This document shows, one piece after another, positions 49,953-61,343 of a stretch of DNA of 64,000 bases (positions are counted from its first letter, which is position 1; every line of letters starts with the position of its first letter). A program made the position numbers and the translations under genes. A model generated the notes under the pieces. That model searched no databases. It was given only the letters and a program-made list of their open reading frames with translations, and was not told the origin of the DNA. The DNA comes from Aquipseudomonas alcaligenes MRY13-0052. GTDB lineage: Bacteria > Pseudomonadota > Gammaproteobacteria > Pseudomonadales > Pseudomonadaceae. The stretch covers positions 124,001 to 188,000 of the forward strand of contig BATO01000002.1 in assembly GCA_000474255.1 (NCBI GenBank). Reading direction: 5' to 3'.

Positions 49953-50539
49953 GCATGCCCCGCGTGCTGCGCGCCGCCGATTACCCGCGCATGCCGTGGA
50001 AGAACGGCGCCGGCTCCACCCAGGAGATCCTCCGCGACGGCGGCGCCGACCTCGACGGTTTCGGCTGGCGCCTGTCTATCGCCGATGTCGGCCAGCCCGG
50101 GCCCTTTTCCGCCTTCACCGGTTACCAGCGCGTCATCACCGTGCTGGAGGGTGCCGGCATGCGCCTGGTGGTGGACGACGTCCCGTCCCGCGAGCTGACG
50201 GCCGGTGACGCCTTCGCCTTCGACGGCGGCAGTCGCGTGCAGTGCGAGCTGCTGGGCGGCGCCATCCGCGACTTCAACCTCATCTATGCCCCGCAGCGCT
50301 TCGCCGGCCGCCTGCAGTGGCAGCGCGTCAACGGGCCGCTACGCCTGTTCAGCGCCGCCGACACCCTGCTGCCGTTCAGCGCCGGCGAAGGGCTGGAAGT
50401 GCGCCTGGACGGGGGCGAAACACTGCACCTCGGTCGCCATGACTGCCTGCACCTGGAAGGGAATGGCACGCTGCGCGAGCTGGTGCTCGATGCGCTGGCC
50501 GTGGTGGATTGCTGCCTGATCGAGCTGCAACCGCGCTGA
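49949..50539 (+). CDS. hutD: HutD/Ves family protein
   Basis: A 196-residue cupin-like protein of the HutD (Ves) family, with PWKNGAGSTQEI near residue 16, WRLSIADVGQPGPFSAFTGYQRVITVLEG and FDGGSRVQCELLGG. In P. fluorescens HutD was proposed to set an upper limit to hut operon activity; the chemistry is unknown. It overlaps hutC by four bases. The spacer that follows carries the hutU promoter. Confidence 0.92.
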   Translation: MSMPRVLRAADYPRMPWKNGAGSTQEILRDGGADLDGFGWRLSIADVGQPGPFSAFTGYQRVITVLEGAGMRLVVDDVPSRELTAGDAFAFDGGSRVQCELLGGAIRDFNLIYAPQRFAGRLQWQRVNGPLRLFSAADTLLPFSAGEGLEVRLDGGETLHLGRHDCLHLEGNGTLRELVLDALAVVDCCLIELQPR

Positions 50540-50570
50540 TCCCCTTGTTCTCCACGTTGGACTCGATGCC

Positions 50571-50603
50571 GTAGGTCGGCGCCGAGCGCAGCGAGGCCCA
50601 ACG
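50571..50603. repeat. Dispersed repeat of the GTAGG...GCGCAGCGAGGCCCA type
   Basis: GTAGGTCGGCGCCGAGCGCA followed by GCGAGGCCCAACG, related to the copies at 62674, 62764 and 62821. The rest of the 427-base spacer up to hutU holds no gene; GTTACC (50684) and GGTAAC (50744) form a distant inverted pair of uncertain meaning. Confidence 0.6.
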
Positions 50604-50863
50604 GTTCATGGCCTGGTCCCGCTTTCGTGCCTCGGCGGAACATCGCCCGGCTCCACCTGTATTTCCCCCCCTTTCCCCGCCGCGTTACCGAATGCCCCAT
50701 TACCGTGCGCCGAAGGAGGCTCTTTGCCCCAGGAAAGCGACCCGGTAACAGGTCGGCTACCTTCCTTGCGGTCCACCCCCGAACATTTCGCGTTTGCTCT
50801 GGGCCCCGTCATTCGCGGCGTACAGCGGTTCCTTGCGACGCAGTGAGGCGTACCTCAGTGAAC

Positions 50864-50879
50864 TGGCCTTTCACTTGCA
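50864..50879 (+). promoter_or_regulatory. Sigma-54 promoter of hutU
   Basis: TGGCCTTTCACTTGCA fits TGGCAC-N5-TTGCA with two mismatches and keeps GG-N10-GC. Predicted start near 50890. In P. fluorescens the hut operon is known to have an RpoN promoter activated by CbrB and NtrC, which supports this call. Confidence 0.75.
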
Positions 50880-50883
50880 TATG

Positions 50884-50897
50884 CTTGTATGTACAAG
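50884..50897. promoter_or_regulatory. HutC operator at hutU
   Basis: CTTGTATGTACAAG: arms CTTGTA and TACAAG around TG, flanked by CATATG at 50878-50883 and 50900-50905. It begins five bases after the -12 element and covers the predicted transcription start, so repressor binding would block RpoN-holoenzyme initiation. Confidence 0.78.
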
Positions 50898-50966
50898 TTC
50901 ATATGTGTGTAGATATCCGGGCACGATTCCCGTCCCTCTGCACCCCACGCCTCCCAGGAGCCTGCC

Positions 50967-52633
<1,667 letters not shown>

Positions 52634-52637
<4 letters not shown>

Positions 52638-54172
52638 GCATGTTCGACCTCCATCTGCACCCCGGCCGACTGACCCTGGCCCAACTGCGCCAGGTCCATC
52701 TCGGGCCGGTGCGCGTGAGCCTGGACGCCAGCGCCGACGCGCCCATCGAGGCCAGCGTCGCCTGCGTCGAGCGGATCATCGCCGAGGACCGTACCGCCTA
52801 CGGCATCAACACCGGCTTCGGCCTGCTGGCCTCCACCCGCATCGCCCGCGAGGACCTGGAGAAGCTGCAGCGCTCCCTGGTGCTGTCCCACGCCGCCGGT
52901 GTCGGCGAGCCGCTGGACGACGCCCTGGTGCGGATGATCATGCTGCTCAAGGTCAACAGCCTGGCCCGTGGTTTCTCCGGCATCCGCCGCAAGGTGATCG
53001 ACGCGCTGATCGCGCTGATCAACGCCGAGGTCTACCCGCACATCCCGCTCAAGGGCTCGGTGGGCGCCTCCGGCGACCTCGCCCCCCTGGCGCACATGTC
53101 CCTGCTGTTGCTCGGCGAGAGCCGCGCGCGCCACAAGGGGCAGTGGCTGCCGGCCGCCGAGGCCCTGGCCATCGCCGGGCTGGAGCCGCTGACCCTGGCC
53201 GCCAAGGAGGGCCTGGCCCTGCTCAACGGCACCCAGGCGTCCACCGCCTACGCGTTGCGCGGGCTGTTCGAGGCCGAGGACCTGTTCGCCGCCGCCGCCG
53301 TCTGTGGCGGGCTCAGCGTCGAGGCCATGCTTGGCTCGCGGGCGCCCTTCGATGCGCGCATCCATGCCGCCCGTGGCCAGCGCGGGCAGATCGACGCCGC
53401 CGCCGCCTACCGCGCGCTGCTCACCGAGAGCAGCGAGGTGGCCCGCTCCCACGCCCAGTGCGACAAAGTGCAGGACCCGTACTCCCTGCGCTGCCAGCCG
53501 CAGGTGATGGGCGCCTGCCTGACCCAGATGCGCCAGGCCGCCGAGGTTCTGGAGGTGGAGGCCAACGCCGTATCCGACAACCCGCTGGTGTTCGCCGAGC
53601 AGGGTGACGTGGTCTCCGGTGGCAACTTCCACGCCGAGCCCGTGGCCCTGGTCGCCGACAACCTGGCCCTGGCCATCGCCGAGATCGGCTCGCTGTCCGA
53701 GCGGCGCATCTCGCTGATGATGGACAAGCACATGTCGCAGCTGCCGCCCTTCCTGGTGGCCAACGGCGGGGTCAACTCGGGCTTCATGATCGCCCAGGTC
53801 ACCGCTGCCGCCCTGGCCAGCGACAACAAGGCGCTGGCCCATCCGCACAGCGTCGACAGCCTGCCCACATCGGCCAACCAGGAAGACCACGTCTCCATGG
53901 CGCCGAACGCCGGCAAGCGCCTCTGGGCCATGGCCGAGAACGTGCGCGGCATCCTCGCCGTGGAGTGGCTGGGCGCCTGCCAGGGCCTGGACTTCCGCGA
54001 AGGGCTGAAGAGCTCGCCGAAGCTGGAAGAGGCCCGCGCCCTGCTGCGCGGCCAGGTGCCCTACTACCAGGAGGACCGTTTCTTCGCCCCGGACATCGAG
54101 GCCGCCAGCGCGCTGCTGGCCAGCGGTTGCCTCAATGCGCTGATGCCGGAGGGCCTGCTGCCGAGCCTCTGA
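52634..54172 (+). CDS. hutH: Histidine ammonia-lyase (with MIO triad)
   Basis: A 512-residue enzyme for step one, histidine to urocanate and ammonia. The Ala-Ser-Gly triad that cyclises to the MIO cofactor is present at residues 145-147 in [14 protein letters not shown]. Other active-site elements are present too: Tyr in [33 protein letters not shown] and NQEDHVSMA. This is therefore the copy expected to be the working histidase. Coupled to hutU by overlap and followed after about 60 bases by a carrier gene. Confidence 0.96.
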
Positions 54173-54231
54173 ACTCACCCCAGCGGGCCGTGCGCTCGGC
54201 CCGCCTGACACAACAAGAACAAGGAGTGGTT

Positions 54232-55551
54232 ATGAACGCGATCATCCTGGCCGTACTGGTCATGGTTGCACTGTGCATGCTGAGGGTCTCGGTGGTCTTC
54301 GCCCTGATCGCCTCGGCGCTGGTGGGCGGGCTGTTCGCCGGCCTGCCGATGGAAACCGTGGTGAAGTCCTTCAACGAAGGCCTGGGCGGCGGCGCCCCCG
54401 TGGCCCTGGCCTACGCGACGCTGGGGGCCTTCGCCATCGCGTTGTCCCGTACCGGCCTGTCCCAACGCTTGTCCGCCAACCTCACCGACCGGCTGGGCGA
54501 GGGCGGCGGGCGCTTCATCAAATGGGCCATCCTGCTGTCCATGGTGCTGGCGGGCATCGCCTCGCAGACCCTGGTGCCGGTGCACATCGCCTTCATCCCG
54601 CTGCTGGTGCCGCCCCTGCTGCACGTGATGAACCGCCTGCAACTGGATCGCCGGGCGGTGGCCTGTGCCATCACCTTCGCCATCACGACCACCTACATGA
54701 CCTTGCCGTTGGGCTTCGGCTCGATCTTTCTCAACGACATCCTGGTGGCCAACATCAACGGTGCCGGCAGTGGCCAGTTGGTGTCCCGCGAGATGGCGCC
54801 GGTTGCCATGCTGATCCCGGCGCTTGGCATGGTGTTCGGCCTGCTACTGGCGCTGTTCTGGAGCTACCGCCAGCCTCGCGTCTATGCCGACCGGCCGGTG
54901 GCGGGGGAGGAGGGCGAGGCCCCGGCGCGCCTGTCTCGCCGGCAGTTGACGATGGTGCTGCTGGCACTGGTACTGGCCCTGGTGGTGCAGCTCTGGACCG
55001 GCTCGATGGTGTTTGGCGGCCTGGTGGGGTTCTCGCTGGTATCCATGAGCGGGGTGATCCGCTGGAATGAACAGGACGGGGTATTCCTCCAGGGCATGCG
55101 GCTGATGGCCCTGGTGGGCTTCATCATGATCGCGGCCTCGGGGTTCGCCGGGGTGATGAAGGCTACCGGCGAAATCCAGTCACTCGTGGCCCATTCCGCC
55201 GAACTGGTGGGCGGCAACCGCGCCCTGGCGGCGTTCATGATGCTGGTGGTGGGGCTGCTGATCACCATGGGCATCGGCTCGTCCTTTTCCACCGTGCCGA
55301 TCATCGCCGCCATCTACGTGCCGCTGGCCGTAGGCTTCGGCTTCTCGCCTCTGGCGACCCTGTCCCTGGTGGGCACCGCTGCGGCCCTGGGCGATGCCGG
55401 GTCGCCGGCGTCCGACTCCACGTTGGGGCCGACGGCGGGGCTGGCCGCCGACGGCCAGCACGATCACATATGGGGCACCGTCATACCGACTTTCCTGCAC
55501 TTCAACTTGCCTTTGCTGGCCTTCGGCTGGGTGGCGGCGATGGTGCTGTAG
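54232..55551 (+). CDS. NhaC/YuiF-like carrier, probable histidine or urocanate transporter
   Basis: A 439-residue membrane protein with about eleven helices. Segments such as GGGAPVALAYATLGAFAIALSRTG, IASQTLVPVHIAFIPLLVPPLL and the C-terminal GTAAALGDAGSPASDSTLGPTAGLAADGQHDHIWGT place it in the Na+/H+ antiporter (NhaC-like, YuiF) family of the ion-transporter superfamily. YuiF-like members are linked to histidine uptake in Bacillus. Position between hutH and the ABC importer suggests it carries histidine or urocanate. In P. aeruginosa, as I recall, other permease families fill this place. AAGGAG lies seven bases before the ATG. Confidence 0.88.
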   Translation: MNAIILAVLVMVALCMLRVSVVFALIASALVGGLFAGLPMETVVKSFNEGLGGGAPVALAYATLGAFAIALSRTGLSQRLSANLTDRLGEGGGRFIKWAILLSMVLAGIASQTLVPVHIAFIPLLVPPLLHVMNRLQLDRRAVACAITFAITTTYMTLPLGFGSIFLNDILVANINGAGSGQLVSREMAPVAMLIPALGMVFGLLLALFWSYRQPRVYADRPVAGEEGEAPARLSRRQLTMVLLALVLALVVQLWTGSMVFGGLVGFSLVSMSGVIRWNEQDGVFLQGMRLMALVGFIMIAASGFAGVMKATGEIQSLVAHSAELVGGNRALAAFMMLVVGLLITMGIGSSFSTVPIIAAIYVPLAVGFGFSPLATLSLVGTAAALGDAGSPASDSTLGPTAGLAADGQHDHIWGTVIPTFLHFNLPLLAFGWVAAMVL

Positions 55552-55570
55552 AGGGGACTTCAATCCGTCA

Positions 55571-55593
55571 GGTCACCGCCTGGAGCGGTGACC
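55571..55593. other. Hairpin after the carrier gene
   Basis: GGTCACCGC/GCGGTGACC, nine-base perfect stem, five-base loop, 20 bases beyond the stop. There is no T-run; a processing or stability element within the operon is as likely as a terminator. Confidence 0.55.
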
Positions 55594-55622
55594 GCTGTGA
55601 GGCCGCGCTGCAGGTAGGCGCG

Positions 55623-55724
55623 GTGTGGATCGCCCTGCTGGTCATCGCCTGGTTCATCTGGGTGCGGCCGGGCGCTGGTGAGGGGCGGCAGGAGATGCCG
55701 CCCGTGTTGAGTCTGGATGACTGA
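55623..55724 (+). CDS. Possible 33-residue single-helix membrane peptide
   Basis: A GTG at 55623 opens a short frame beginning VWIALLVIAWFIWVRPG, an amphipathic Trp-rich membrane helix, with a polar acidic tail ending SLDD. It follows the carrier gene by about 70 bases and could be an accessory subunit of that transporter, as small peptides are for several symporters. Ribosome-binding sequence is weak (AGGTAGG) and the hydrophobic run could be chance, so this is tentative. The frame is open farther upstream without an ATG. Confidence 0.35.
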   Translation: MWIALLVIAWFIWVRPGAGEGRQEMPPVLSLDD

Positions 55725-55797
55725 GTGGTCGTACGCGGGATGAGCGGGGCGCCTGGGCGTACCCGCCATCCACGAGAATTCGTCGTCGCCGACGTAC

Positions 55798-55853
55798 GGG
55801 AACCGGCTCTTGCCGGTTTCCTGCCCGGAAACCGATGGCCTGCCCTCCGGGCA
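55798..55853 (+). promoter_or_regulatory. Overlapping hairpins in the hutX leader
   Basis: Hairpin 1 is 55798-55821 (AACCGGC-TCTT-GCCGGTT plus three further pairs). Hairpin 2 uses CGGTTTCC (55814-55821) with GGAAACCG (55827-55834). They share one arm and exclude each other. A third, TGCCC-TCC-GGGCA, is at 55841-55853 and is followed by TTTGCTCT. The order resembles an attenuator. Confidence 0.45.
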
Positions 55854-55897
55854 TTTGCTCTGCCTTAACCCTTACCAAGTTCAAGGAGCGTCGGAAC

Positions 55898-56866
55898 ATG
55901 CGATTCAACAAGAAAATGCTGGGCCTGGTGTGTGCCGTGGGGCTGCTGGCGGGCCATGGGACCGCCCAGGCCGAAAGCTGGTGCGGAGCCGGCAAACCAG
56001 TGAAGTTCGCCGGCCTCAACTGGGAGAGCGGCATGCTGCTCACCGACCTGCTGCAGGTCATCCTCAAGCAAGGCTACGGCTGCGAGACCGACAGCCTGCC
56101 GGGCAACTCCATCACCATGGAGCAGGCCCTGGGCAACAACGACATCCAGATCTTCGCCGAGGAGTGGATCGGCCGCAGCGACGCCTGGAACAAGGCCGAG
56201 AAGGCCGGCAAGGTGGTGGGCGTGGGCGCACCGATCGTCGGTGCCGTGGAAGGCTGGTACGTGCCGCGTTACCTGGTGGAGGGTGACGCCAAGCGCGGCC
56301 TGGAAGCCAAGGCGCCGACGCTCAAGGCCATCGCCGACCTGGGTCAGTACGCCGAGCTGTTCCGCGACCCGGAAGAGCCGTCCAAGGGGCGCTTCTACAA
56401 CTGCCCGGCCGGCTGGACCTGCGAGCTGGAAAACAGCGAGATGCTCAAGGACTACGGCCTCGAAGACACATTCACCAACTTCCGCCCCGGCACCGGCCCG
56501 GCGCTGGATGCCGTGGTGCTGTCCAGCTACCGCCGTGGCGAGCCTATCCTCTTCTACTACTGGTCGCCGACGCCGCTGATGGGCCAGGCCGACCTGGTGA
56601 AGCTGGACGAGAAGCCCGGCGTCGACAAGCGCGTGACCATCCAGGTGGGCTTGTCGAAGGTCTTCCACGACGAGGCGCCCGAACTGGTGGAGATGCTCAA
56701 GAAGGTCAACCTGCCCATCGACCTGCTGAACCAGAACCTGGCACGCATGGCCAAGGAGAAGATCGCCTCGGACAAGCTGGCCAAGGCCTTCCTCAAGGAG
56801 CACCCGGAGGTCTGGCACGCCTGGGTCAGCGAGGATGCGGCGAAGAAGGTCGACGCCTCGCTCTGA
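55898..56866 (+). CDS. hutX: ABC transporter substrate-binding protein (HutX-like)
   Basis: A 322-residue periplasmic protein of the OpuAC (glycine betaine/choline/histidine) family, with signal peptide MRFNKKMLGLVCAVGLLAGHGTAQA. Ligand-pocket aromatic residues are visible in GLNWESG, EEWIGRSDAWN, EGWYVPRYL and FYYWSPTPLMG. Two Cys pairs (WCGAG/GYGCET; YNCPAG/WTCELE) suggest disulfides. Homologues in hut loci bind histidine. AAGGAG lies nine bases before the ATG. It leads the hutX-W-V set; the leader holds alternative hairpins. Confidence 0.92.
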   Translation: MRFNKKMLGLVCAVGLLAGHGTAQAESWCGAGKPVKFAGLNWESGMLLTDLLQVILKQGYGCETDSLPGNSITMEQALGNNDIQIFAEEWIGRSDAWNKAEKAGKVVGVGAPIVGAVEGWYVPRYLVEGDAKRGLEAKAPTLKAIADLGQYAELFRDPEEPSKGRFYNCPAGWTCELENSEMLKDYGLEDTFTNFRPGTGPALDAVVLSSYRRGEPILFYYWSPTPLMGQADLVKLDEKPGVDKRVTIQVGLSKVFHDEAPELVEMLKKVNLPIDLLNQNLARMAKEKIASDKLAKAFLKEHPEVWHAWVSEDAAKKVDASL

Positions 56867-56913
56867 CCGCCTGAAACCGCCAGCCGCATCCACCCATCCG
56901 GAGAGAGCACCCC

Positions 56914-57765
56914 ATGTTTCCCGAACGCTTCACATTTTCCATCGCTGACTGGGTCAACCGCTGGGTCGATGCGCTGGTGACCAACTACGGGGATGTGTTC
57001 CGGCACATCTCCGACACCCTGCTGTGGGCCATCGTCAACCTGGAGTGGCTGCTGCGTGCCACGCCCTGGTGGCTGATGCTGGCGCTGGTGGCGGGCATTG
57101 CCTGGCACGCCACCCGCCGCGTGCTGCCGACCCTGGTGATCACCGGCCTGCTGTTCCTGGTGGGCGCGGTGGGGCTCTGGGACAAGCTCATGCAGACCCT
57201 GGCGCTGATGCTGGTGGCCACCTTCATCTCGGTGCTGATCGGCATCCCGCTGGGCATCCTCTCGGCGCGCAGCAACCGCCTGCGGGCGCTGCTGATGCCG
57301 CTGCTGGACATCATGCAGACCATGCCCAGCTTCGTGTACCTGATCCCGGTGCTGATGCTCTTCGGCCTGGGCAAGGTGCCGGCCATCTTCGCCACGGTGA
57401 TCTACGCCGCGCCGCCGCTGATCCGCCTCACCGACCTGGGCATCCGCCAGGTGGACGGCGAGGTGATGGAGGCGGTCAACGCCTTCGGTGCCAACCGCTG
57501 GCAGCAACTGTTCGGCGTGCAACTGCCGCTGGCGCTGCCGAGCATCATGGCCGGGGTCAACCAGACCACCATGATGGCGCTGTCGATGGTGGTGATCGCT
57601 TCCATGATCGGCGCCCGTGGTCTGGGCGAGGACGTGCTCATCGGCATCCAGACGCTCAACGTCGGCCGGGGCCTGGAGGCGGGCCTGGCCATCGTCATCC
57701 TCGCCGTGGTCTTCGACCGCATCACCCAGGCCTATGGCCGCTCCCGCCACGAGGCCAGCAAATGA
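56914..57765 (+). CDS. hutW: ABC transporter permease (HutW-like)
   Basis: A 283-residue inner-membrane permease of the ProW/OpuAB type with about six helices and the ATPase-docking EAA loop ([34 protein letters not shown]) near residue 190. It forms the channel of the HutXWV histidine importer. The stop overlaps the hutV start (ATGA). Confidence 0.93.
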   Translation: MFPERFTFSIADWVNRWVDALVTNYGDVFRHISDTLLWAIVNLEWLLRATPWWLMLALVAGIAWHATRRVLPTLVITGLLFLVGAVGLWDKLMQTLALMLVATFISVLIGIPLGILSARSNRLRALLMPLLDIMQTMPSFVYLIPVLMLFGLGKVPAIFATVIYAAPPLIRLTDLGIRQVDGEVMEAVNAFGANRWQQLFGVQLPLALPSIMAGVNQTTMMALSMVVIASMIGARGLGEDVLIGIQTLNVGRGLEAGLAIVILAVVFDRITQAYGRSRHEASK

Positions 57766-58577
57766 GCAAGATCCAGGTGAAGAACGTCTACAAGATCTTC
57801 GGCCCGCGCGCGGAGGAGGCCATGGGGCTGATCCGCCAGGGGCGCAGCAAGGCCGAGGTGCTGGCCGCCACCGGCTGCGTGGTGGGGGTCAACGACCTGT
57901 CGCTGTCCATCGAGGCGGGGGAAATCTTCGTCATCATGGGGCTGTCCGGCTCGGGAAAATCCACCCTGGTGCGCCACTTCAACCGCCTGATCGACCCCAC
58001 CAGCGGCGAGATCCTGGTGGATGACGAGGACATCCTGCGCTACGACATGCAGGCCCTGCGCGACTTCCGTCGGCGCAAGATCAGCATGGTGTTCCAGAGC
58101 TTCGGCCTGCTGCCGCACAAGAGCGTGCTGGACAACGTCGCCTATGGCCTCAAGGTGCGCGGCGAGAGCAAGGCGCAGTGCCAGGAGCGCGCCCAGCACT
58201 GGATCACCACGGTCGGCCTGGCCGGCTACGAGAAGTCCTACCCGCATCAACTGTCCGGCGGCATGCGCCAGCGCGTGGGCCTGGCCCGGGCGCTGGCGGC
58301 GGACACCGACATCATCCTCATGGACGAAGCCTTCAGCGCCCTCGACCCGCTGATCCGCGCCGACATGCAGGACCAGTTGCTGGAGCTGCAGAAGGGCCTG
58401 AACAAGACCATCGTCTTCATCACCCACGACCTCGACGAGGCGGTGCGCATCGGCAACCGCATCGCCATCCTCAAGGACGGCCAGCTGATCCAGGTCGGCG
58501 CGCCCCGTGAAATCCTCCACCAGCCTGCTGACGACTACGTCGACCGTTTCGTCCAGCGCCGTGTGGCCAACCTGTGA
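57762..58577 (+). CDS. hutV: ABC transporter ATP-binding protein (HutV-like)
   Basis: A 271-residue ATPase of the ProV/OpuAA type. Walker [10 protein letters not shown] near residue 63, Q-loop [10 protein letters not shown], signature [15 protein letters not shown], Walker [15 protein letters not shown] and switch His in ITHDLDEA. The N-terminal [21 protein letters not shown] insert is typical of the ProV family. The regulatory CBS domains found in osmoregulatory members are absent, in line with nutrient uptake rather than osmotic control. ATG 57762 overlaps the hutW stop. Confidence 0.94.
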   Translation: MSKIQVKNVYKIFGPRAEEAMGLIRQGRSKAEVLAATGCVVGVNDLSLSIEAGEIFVIMGLSGSGKSTLVRHFNRLIDPTSGEILVDDEDILRYDMQALRDFRRRKISMVFQSFGLLPHKSVLDNVAYGLKVRGESKAQCQERAQHWITTVGLAGYEKSYPHQLSGGMRQRVGLARALAADTDIILMDEAFSALDPLIRADMQDQLLELQKGLNKTIVFITHDLDEAVRIGNRIAILKDGQLIQVGAPREILHQPADDYVDRFVQRRVANL

Positions 58578-58584
58578 GGGCGGC

Positions 58585-60138
58585 ATGGATACCGTGAAGA
58601 CCAGCAGCACCACCCTTGAAACCACCGTCTTCGGCAACGGCCCGCTGCGCTGGCGCGACGTGGTCGATGTGGCCCGTGACGGCCGGCGCCTGGAGCTGGC
58701 CCCGGCAGCCTGGGCGCGCATCGACAACGCCCACGCCATCGTCCGCCGCATCGTCGAGCGTGGCGAGCGCGCCTATGGCATCAGCACCGGCCTGGGGGCC
58801 CTGAGCGACATCCTGCTGGAGGGCGACCAGCTCGCCGCGCTGTCGCGCAACACCCTGCTCAGCCACGCCTGCGGCGTCGGCCCGGTGCTGGAGGACGAGC
58901 AGACCCGCGCCATCATCTGCTGCGCCATCGCCAACTACAGCCAGGGCAAGTCCGGGCTGCAGCCGCAGGTGGTGGAAGGGCTGCTCAACCTGCTCAACCG
59001 CGGCATCACCCCGTGCGTGCCGTCCCAGGGCTCGGTGGGCTACCTGACCCACATGGCCCATGTCGGCATCGCCCTGCTGGGCGTCGGCGAGGTGAGCCAT
59101 CGCGGTGTCGTGGTGCCGGCCGCCCAGGCGCTGGCCGCCGAAGGGCTGCAACCGCTGCAGCTGGGCGCCAAGGACGGGCTCTGCCTGGTCAACGGCCTGC
59201 CCTGCATGACCGGCCTGGCCTGCCTGGCCCTGGCCGACCTGGAGCACCTGCTGCGCTGGGCCGACGTGATCGGCGCCATGAGCTTCGAGGCCCTGCGCGG
59301 CCAGCTCGCCGCTTTCGACCCGGCGATACTCGAACTCAAGCCGCACCCAGGCATGCAGAAGGTCGGCGCCAACCTGCGCGCGCTGCTCGCCGGCAGCGAG
59401 GTGATCGCCGCCAGCCAGGGCCTGCGCACCCAGGACGCCCTGAGCATCCGCTCGATCCCCCAGGTGCACGGCGCCTGCCGCGACCAGTTCGACCACGCCG
59501 CGCGCCAGGTGGAGACCGAGCTCAATTCCGCCAACGACAACCCGCTGGTGCTGGGCACGCCGGACCACTACCGGGTGATCTCCCAGGCCAACCCCCACGG
59601 CGAGTCCGTGGCCATGGCCGCCGACCTGCTGGCCATAGCCGTGGCCGAGTTGGGCGGCATCGCCGAGCGGCGCCTGGATCGCCTGGTCAACCCGCTGGTC
59701 AGCGGCCTGCCGGCCTTCCTCGTCAGCCGGCCCGGGGTCAACTCGGGGATGATGATCCTGCAGTACGTGGCCGCCGCCCTGGCCGGCGAGAACCGCCACC
59801 TGGCGCAGCCGGCGGTGGTGGACAACTTCGTCACCTCCGGCCTGCAGGAAGACCACCTCAGCCTGGGCACCAGCGCCGCGCTGAAGCTCGGCCGCGCCCT
59901 GGGCAACTGCCGGCAGATACTGGCCATCGAGTACCTACTGGCCGCCCAGGCCCAGGAGTTTCTCGGCGAGCTGGCCACCGGTGCCGGCACGGCGGCCGCC
60001 CGGGCGTTGCTGCGTGAGCGGGTGCCGGCCTACGAGGAGGACCGCTGGCTGGCCCCCGACATCGGTTCGGCCGTGGCGCTGCTGCGCGACGGGCCGGCCC
60101 TGGAAACGGTTTCCACACGGACAGGAGGATTGCAATGA
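58585..60138 (+). CDS. HutH paralogue lacking the MIO Ala-Ser-Gly triad
   Basis: A 517-residue member of the aromatic amino acid lyase family. The fold landmarks are kept: [45 protein letters not shown] and QEDHLSLG. But where histidases have [14 protein letters not shown] this protein has [11 protein letters not shown] (residues 149-159), three residues shorter and without Ala-Ser-Gly, so the MIO electrophile cannot form. It is therefore not expected to be a normal ammonia-lyase. It may be a regulatory or structural partner of HutH, or a lyase-fold enzyme with other chemistry. It sits between hutV and hutI, overlapping hutI by four bases (ATGA). A homologue occupies the same place in P. aeruginosa, as I recall. 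Confidence 0.9.
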   Translation: MDTVKTSSTTLETTVFGNGPLRWRDVVDVARDGRRLELAPAAWARIDNAHAIVRRIVERGERAYGISTGLGALSDILLEGDQLAALSRNTLLSHACGVGPVLEDEQTRAIICCAIANYSQGKSGLQPQVVEGLLNLLNRGITPCVPSQGSVGYLTHMAHVGIALLGVGEVSHRGVVVPAAQALAAEGLQPLQLGAKDGLCLVNGLPCMTGLACLALADLEHLLRWADVIGAMSFEALRGQLAAFDPAILELKPHPGMQKVGANLRALLAGSEVIAASQGLRTQDALSIRSIPQVHGACRDQFDHAARQVETELNSANDNPLVLGTPDHYRVISQANPHGESVAMAADLLAIAVAELGGIAERRLDRLVNPLVSGLPAFLVSRPGVNSGMMILQYVAAALAGENRHLAQPAVVDNFVTSGLQEDHLSLGTSAALKLGRALGNCRQILAIEYLLAAQAQEFLGELATGAGTAAARALLRERVPAYEEDRWLAPDIGSAVALLRDGPALETVSTRTGGLQ

Positions 60139-61343
60139 AGAGGTTCTGGCACGGCTGCCGTCTCGCCACCCTGCAGGGCGGGCGCTACTCGATGATCGAG
60201 GACGGGGCCCTGCTCACCGACGGCGAGCTGATCCGCTGGGTCGGTCCGCTGGCCGAGGCGCCCGACACCACGGGCGCCGAGCGCATCGACCTGGGCGGCG
60301 CCTGGGTCACCCCGGGGCTGATCGACTGCCACACCCACCTGGTGTTCGGAGGCGACCGCAGCGCCGAGTTCGAACAGCGCCTGGAGGGTGTCAGCTACGC
60401 CGAGATCGCCGCCAGGGGCGGTGGCATCGCCAGCACCGTGCGCGCCACCCGCGAGGCCAGCGAGGATGAGTTGCTGGCCAGCGCGGTGACACGCGCCCGG
60501 CAGCTGCTGCGCGACGGCGTCACCACCCTGGAGGTGAAATCCGGCTACGGCCTGGACCTGGCCAGCGAGCGCAAGATGCTGCGGGTCGCCCGGCGCCTCG
60601 CCGAAGCGCTGCCGCTGACGGTGACCACCACCTGCCTGGCCGCCCATGCGCTGCCACCGGAATACGCCGGGCGTGCCGATGACTACATCGAGCGGGTATG
60701 CACCGAGATCCTGCCGCAACTGGCCGGTGAAGGCCTGGTGGATGCGGTGGATGCCTTCTGCGAGCACCTGGCCTTCTCCCCGGCCCAGGTCGAGCGGGTG
60801 TTCCAGGCCGCGCGCGGGCTGGGCCTGCCGGTCAAGCTGCACGCCGAGCAGCTGTCGTCGCTGCACGGCTCCAGCCTGGCGGCGCGCTATGGCGCGCTGT
60901 CGGCCGACCACCTGGAGTACATGACCGAGGAAGACGCCATCGCCATGGCTGCCGCCGGCACCGTCGCCGTGCTGCTGCCCGGCGCCTTCTACCTGCTGCG
61001 CGAGACCCAGCTGCCGCCCATCGAGGCCCTGCGCCGCCACGGCGTGGCCATGGCGGTGGCCAGCGACCTCAACCCCGGCACCTCGCCGGCGCTGTCGCTG
61101 CGCCTGATGCTCAACATGGCCTGTACCTCGTTCCGCCTGACCCCGGAAGAGGCCCTGGCCGGCGTCACCCTCAACGCCGCCCGCGCCCTGGGCCTGGCCG
61201 AGCGTTGCGGCAGCCTGGAGGCGGGCAAGCTCGCCGACTTCGTCGCCTGGGACATCGAGCGCCCGGCGCAACTGGCCTATTGGCTCGGCGGCGACCTGCC
61301 CAAGCGGGTGGTGCGCCACGGACAGGAGATCGACCTTGGATAA
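60135..61343 (+). CDS. hutI: Imidazolonepropionase
   Basis: A 402-residue amidohydrolase for step three, imidazolone propionate to N-formimino-L-glutamate. Zinc ligands in [12 protein letters not shown] near residue 70, KLHAEQ, and the late Asp in [10 protein letters not shown]. Length and order of motifs match the family. Start overlaps the lyase paralogue stop, and its stop overlaps the hutG start. Confidence 0.97.
   Translation: MKRFWHGCRLATLQGGRYSMIEDGALLTDGELIRWVGPLAEAPDTTGAERIDLGGAWVTPGLIDCHTHLVFGGDRSAEFEQRLEGVSYAEIAARGGGIASTVRATREASEDELLASAVTRARQLLRDGVTTLEVKSGYGLDLASERKMLRVARRLAEALPLTVTTTCLAAHALPPEYAGRADDYIERVCTEILPQLAGEGLVDAVDAFCEHLAFSPAQVERVFQAARGLGLPVKLHAEQLSSLHGSSLAARYGALSADHLEYMTEEDAIAMAAAGTVAVLLPGAFYLLRETQLPPIEALRRHGVAMAVASDLNPGTSPALSLRLMLNMACTSFRLTPEEALAGVTLNAARALGLAERCGSLEAGKLADFVAWDIERPAQLAYWLGGDLPKRVVRHGQEIDLG

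Noticed and set aside
50684-50749. GTTACC/GGTAAC pair as a CbrB binding site for hutU
   Set aside because: The spacing (about 55 bases) and sequence do not clearly fit the described site, and I am not sure enough of the consensus.
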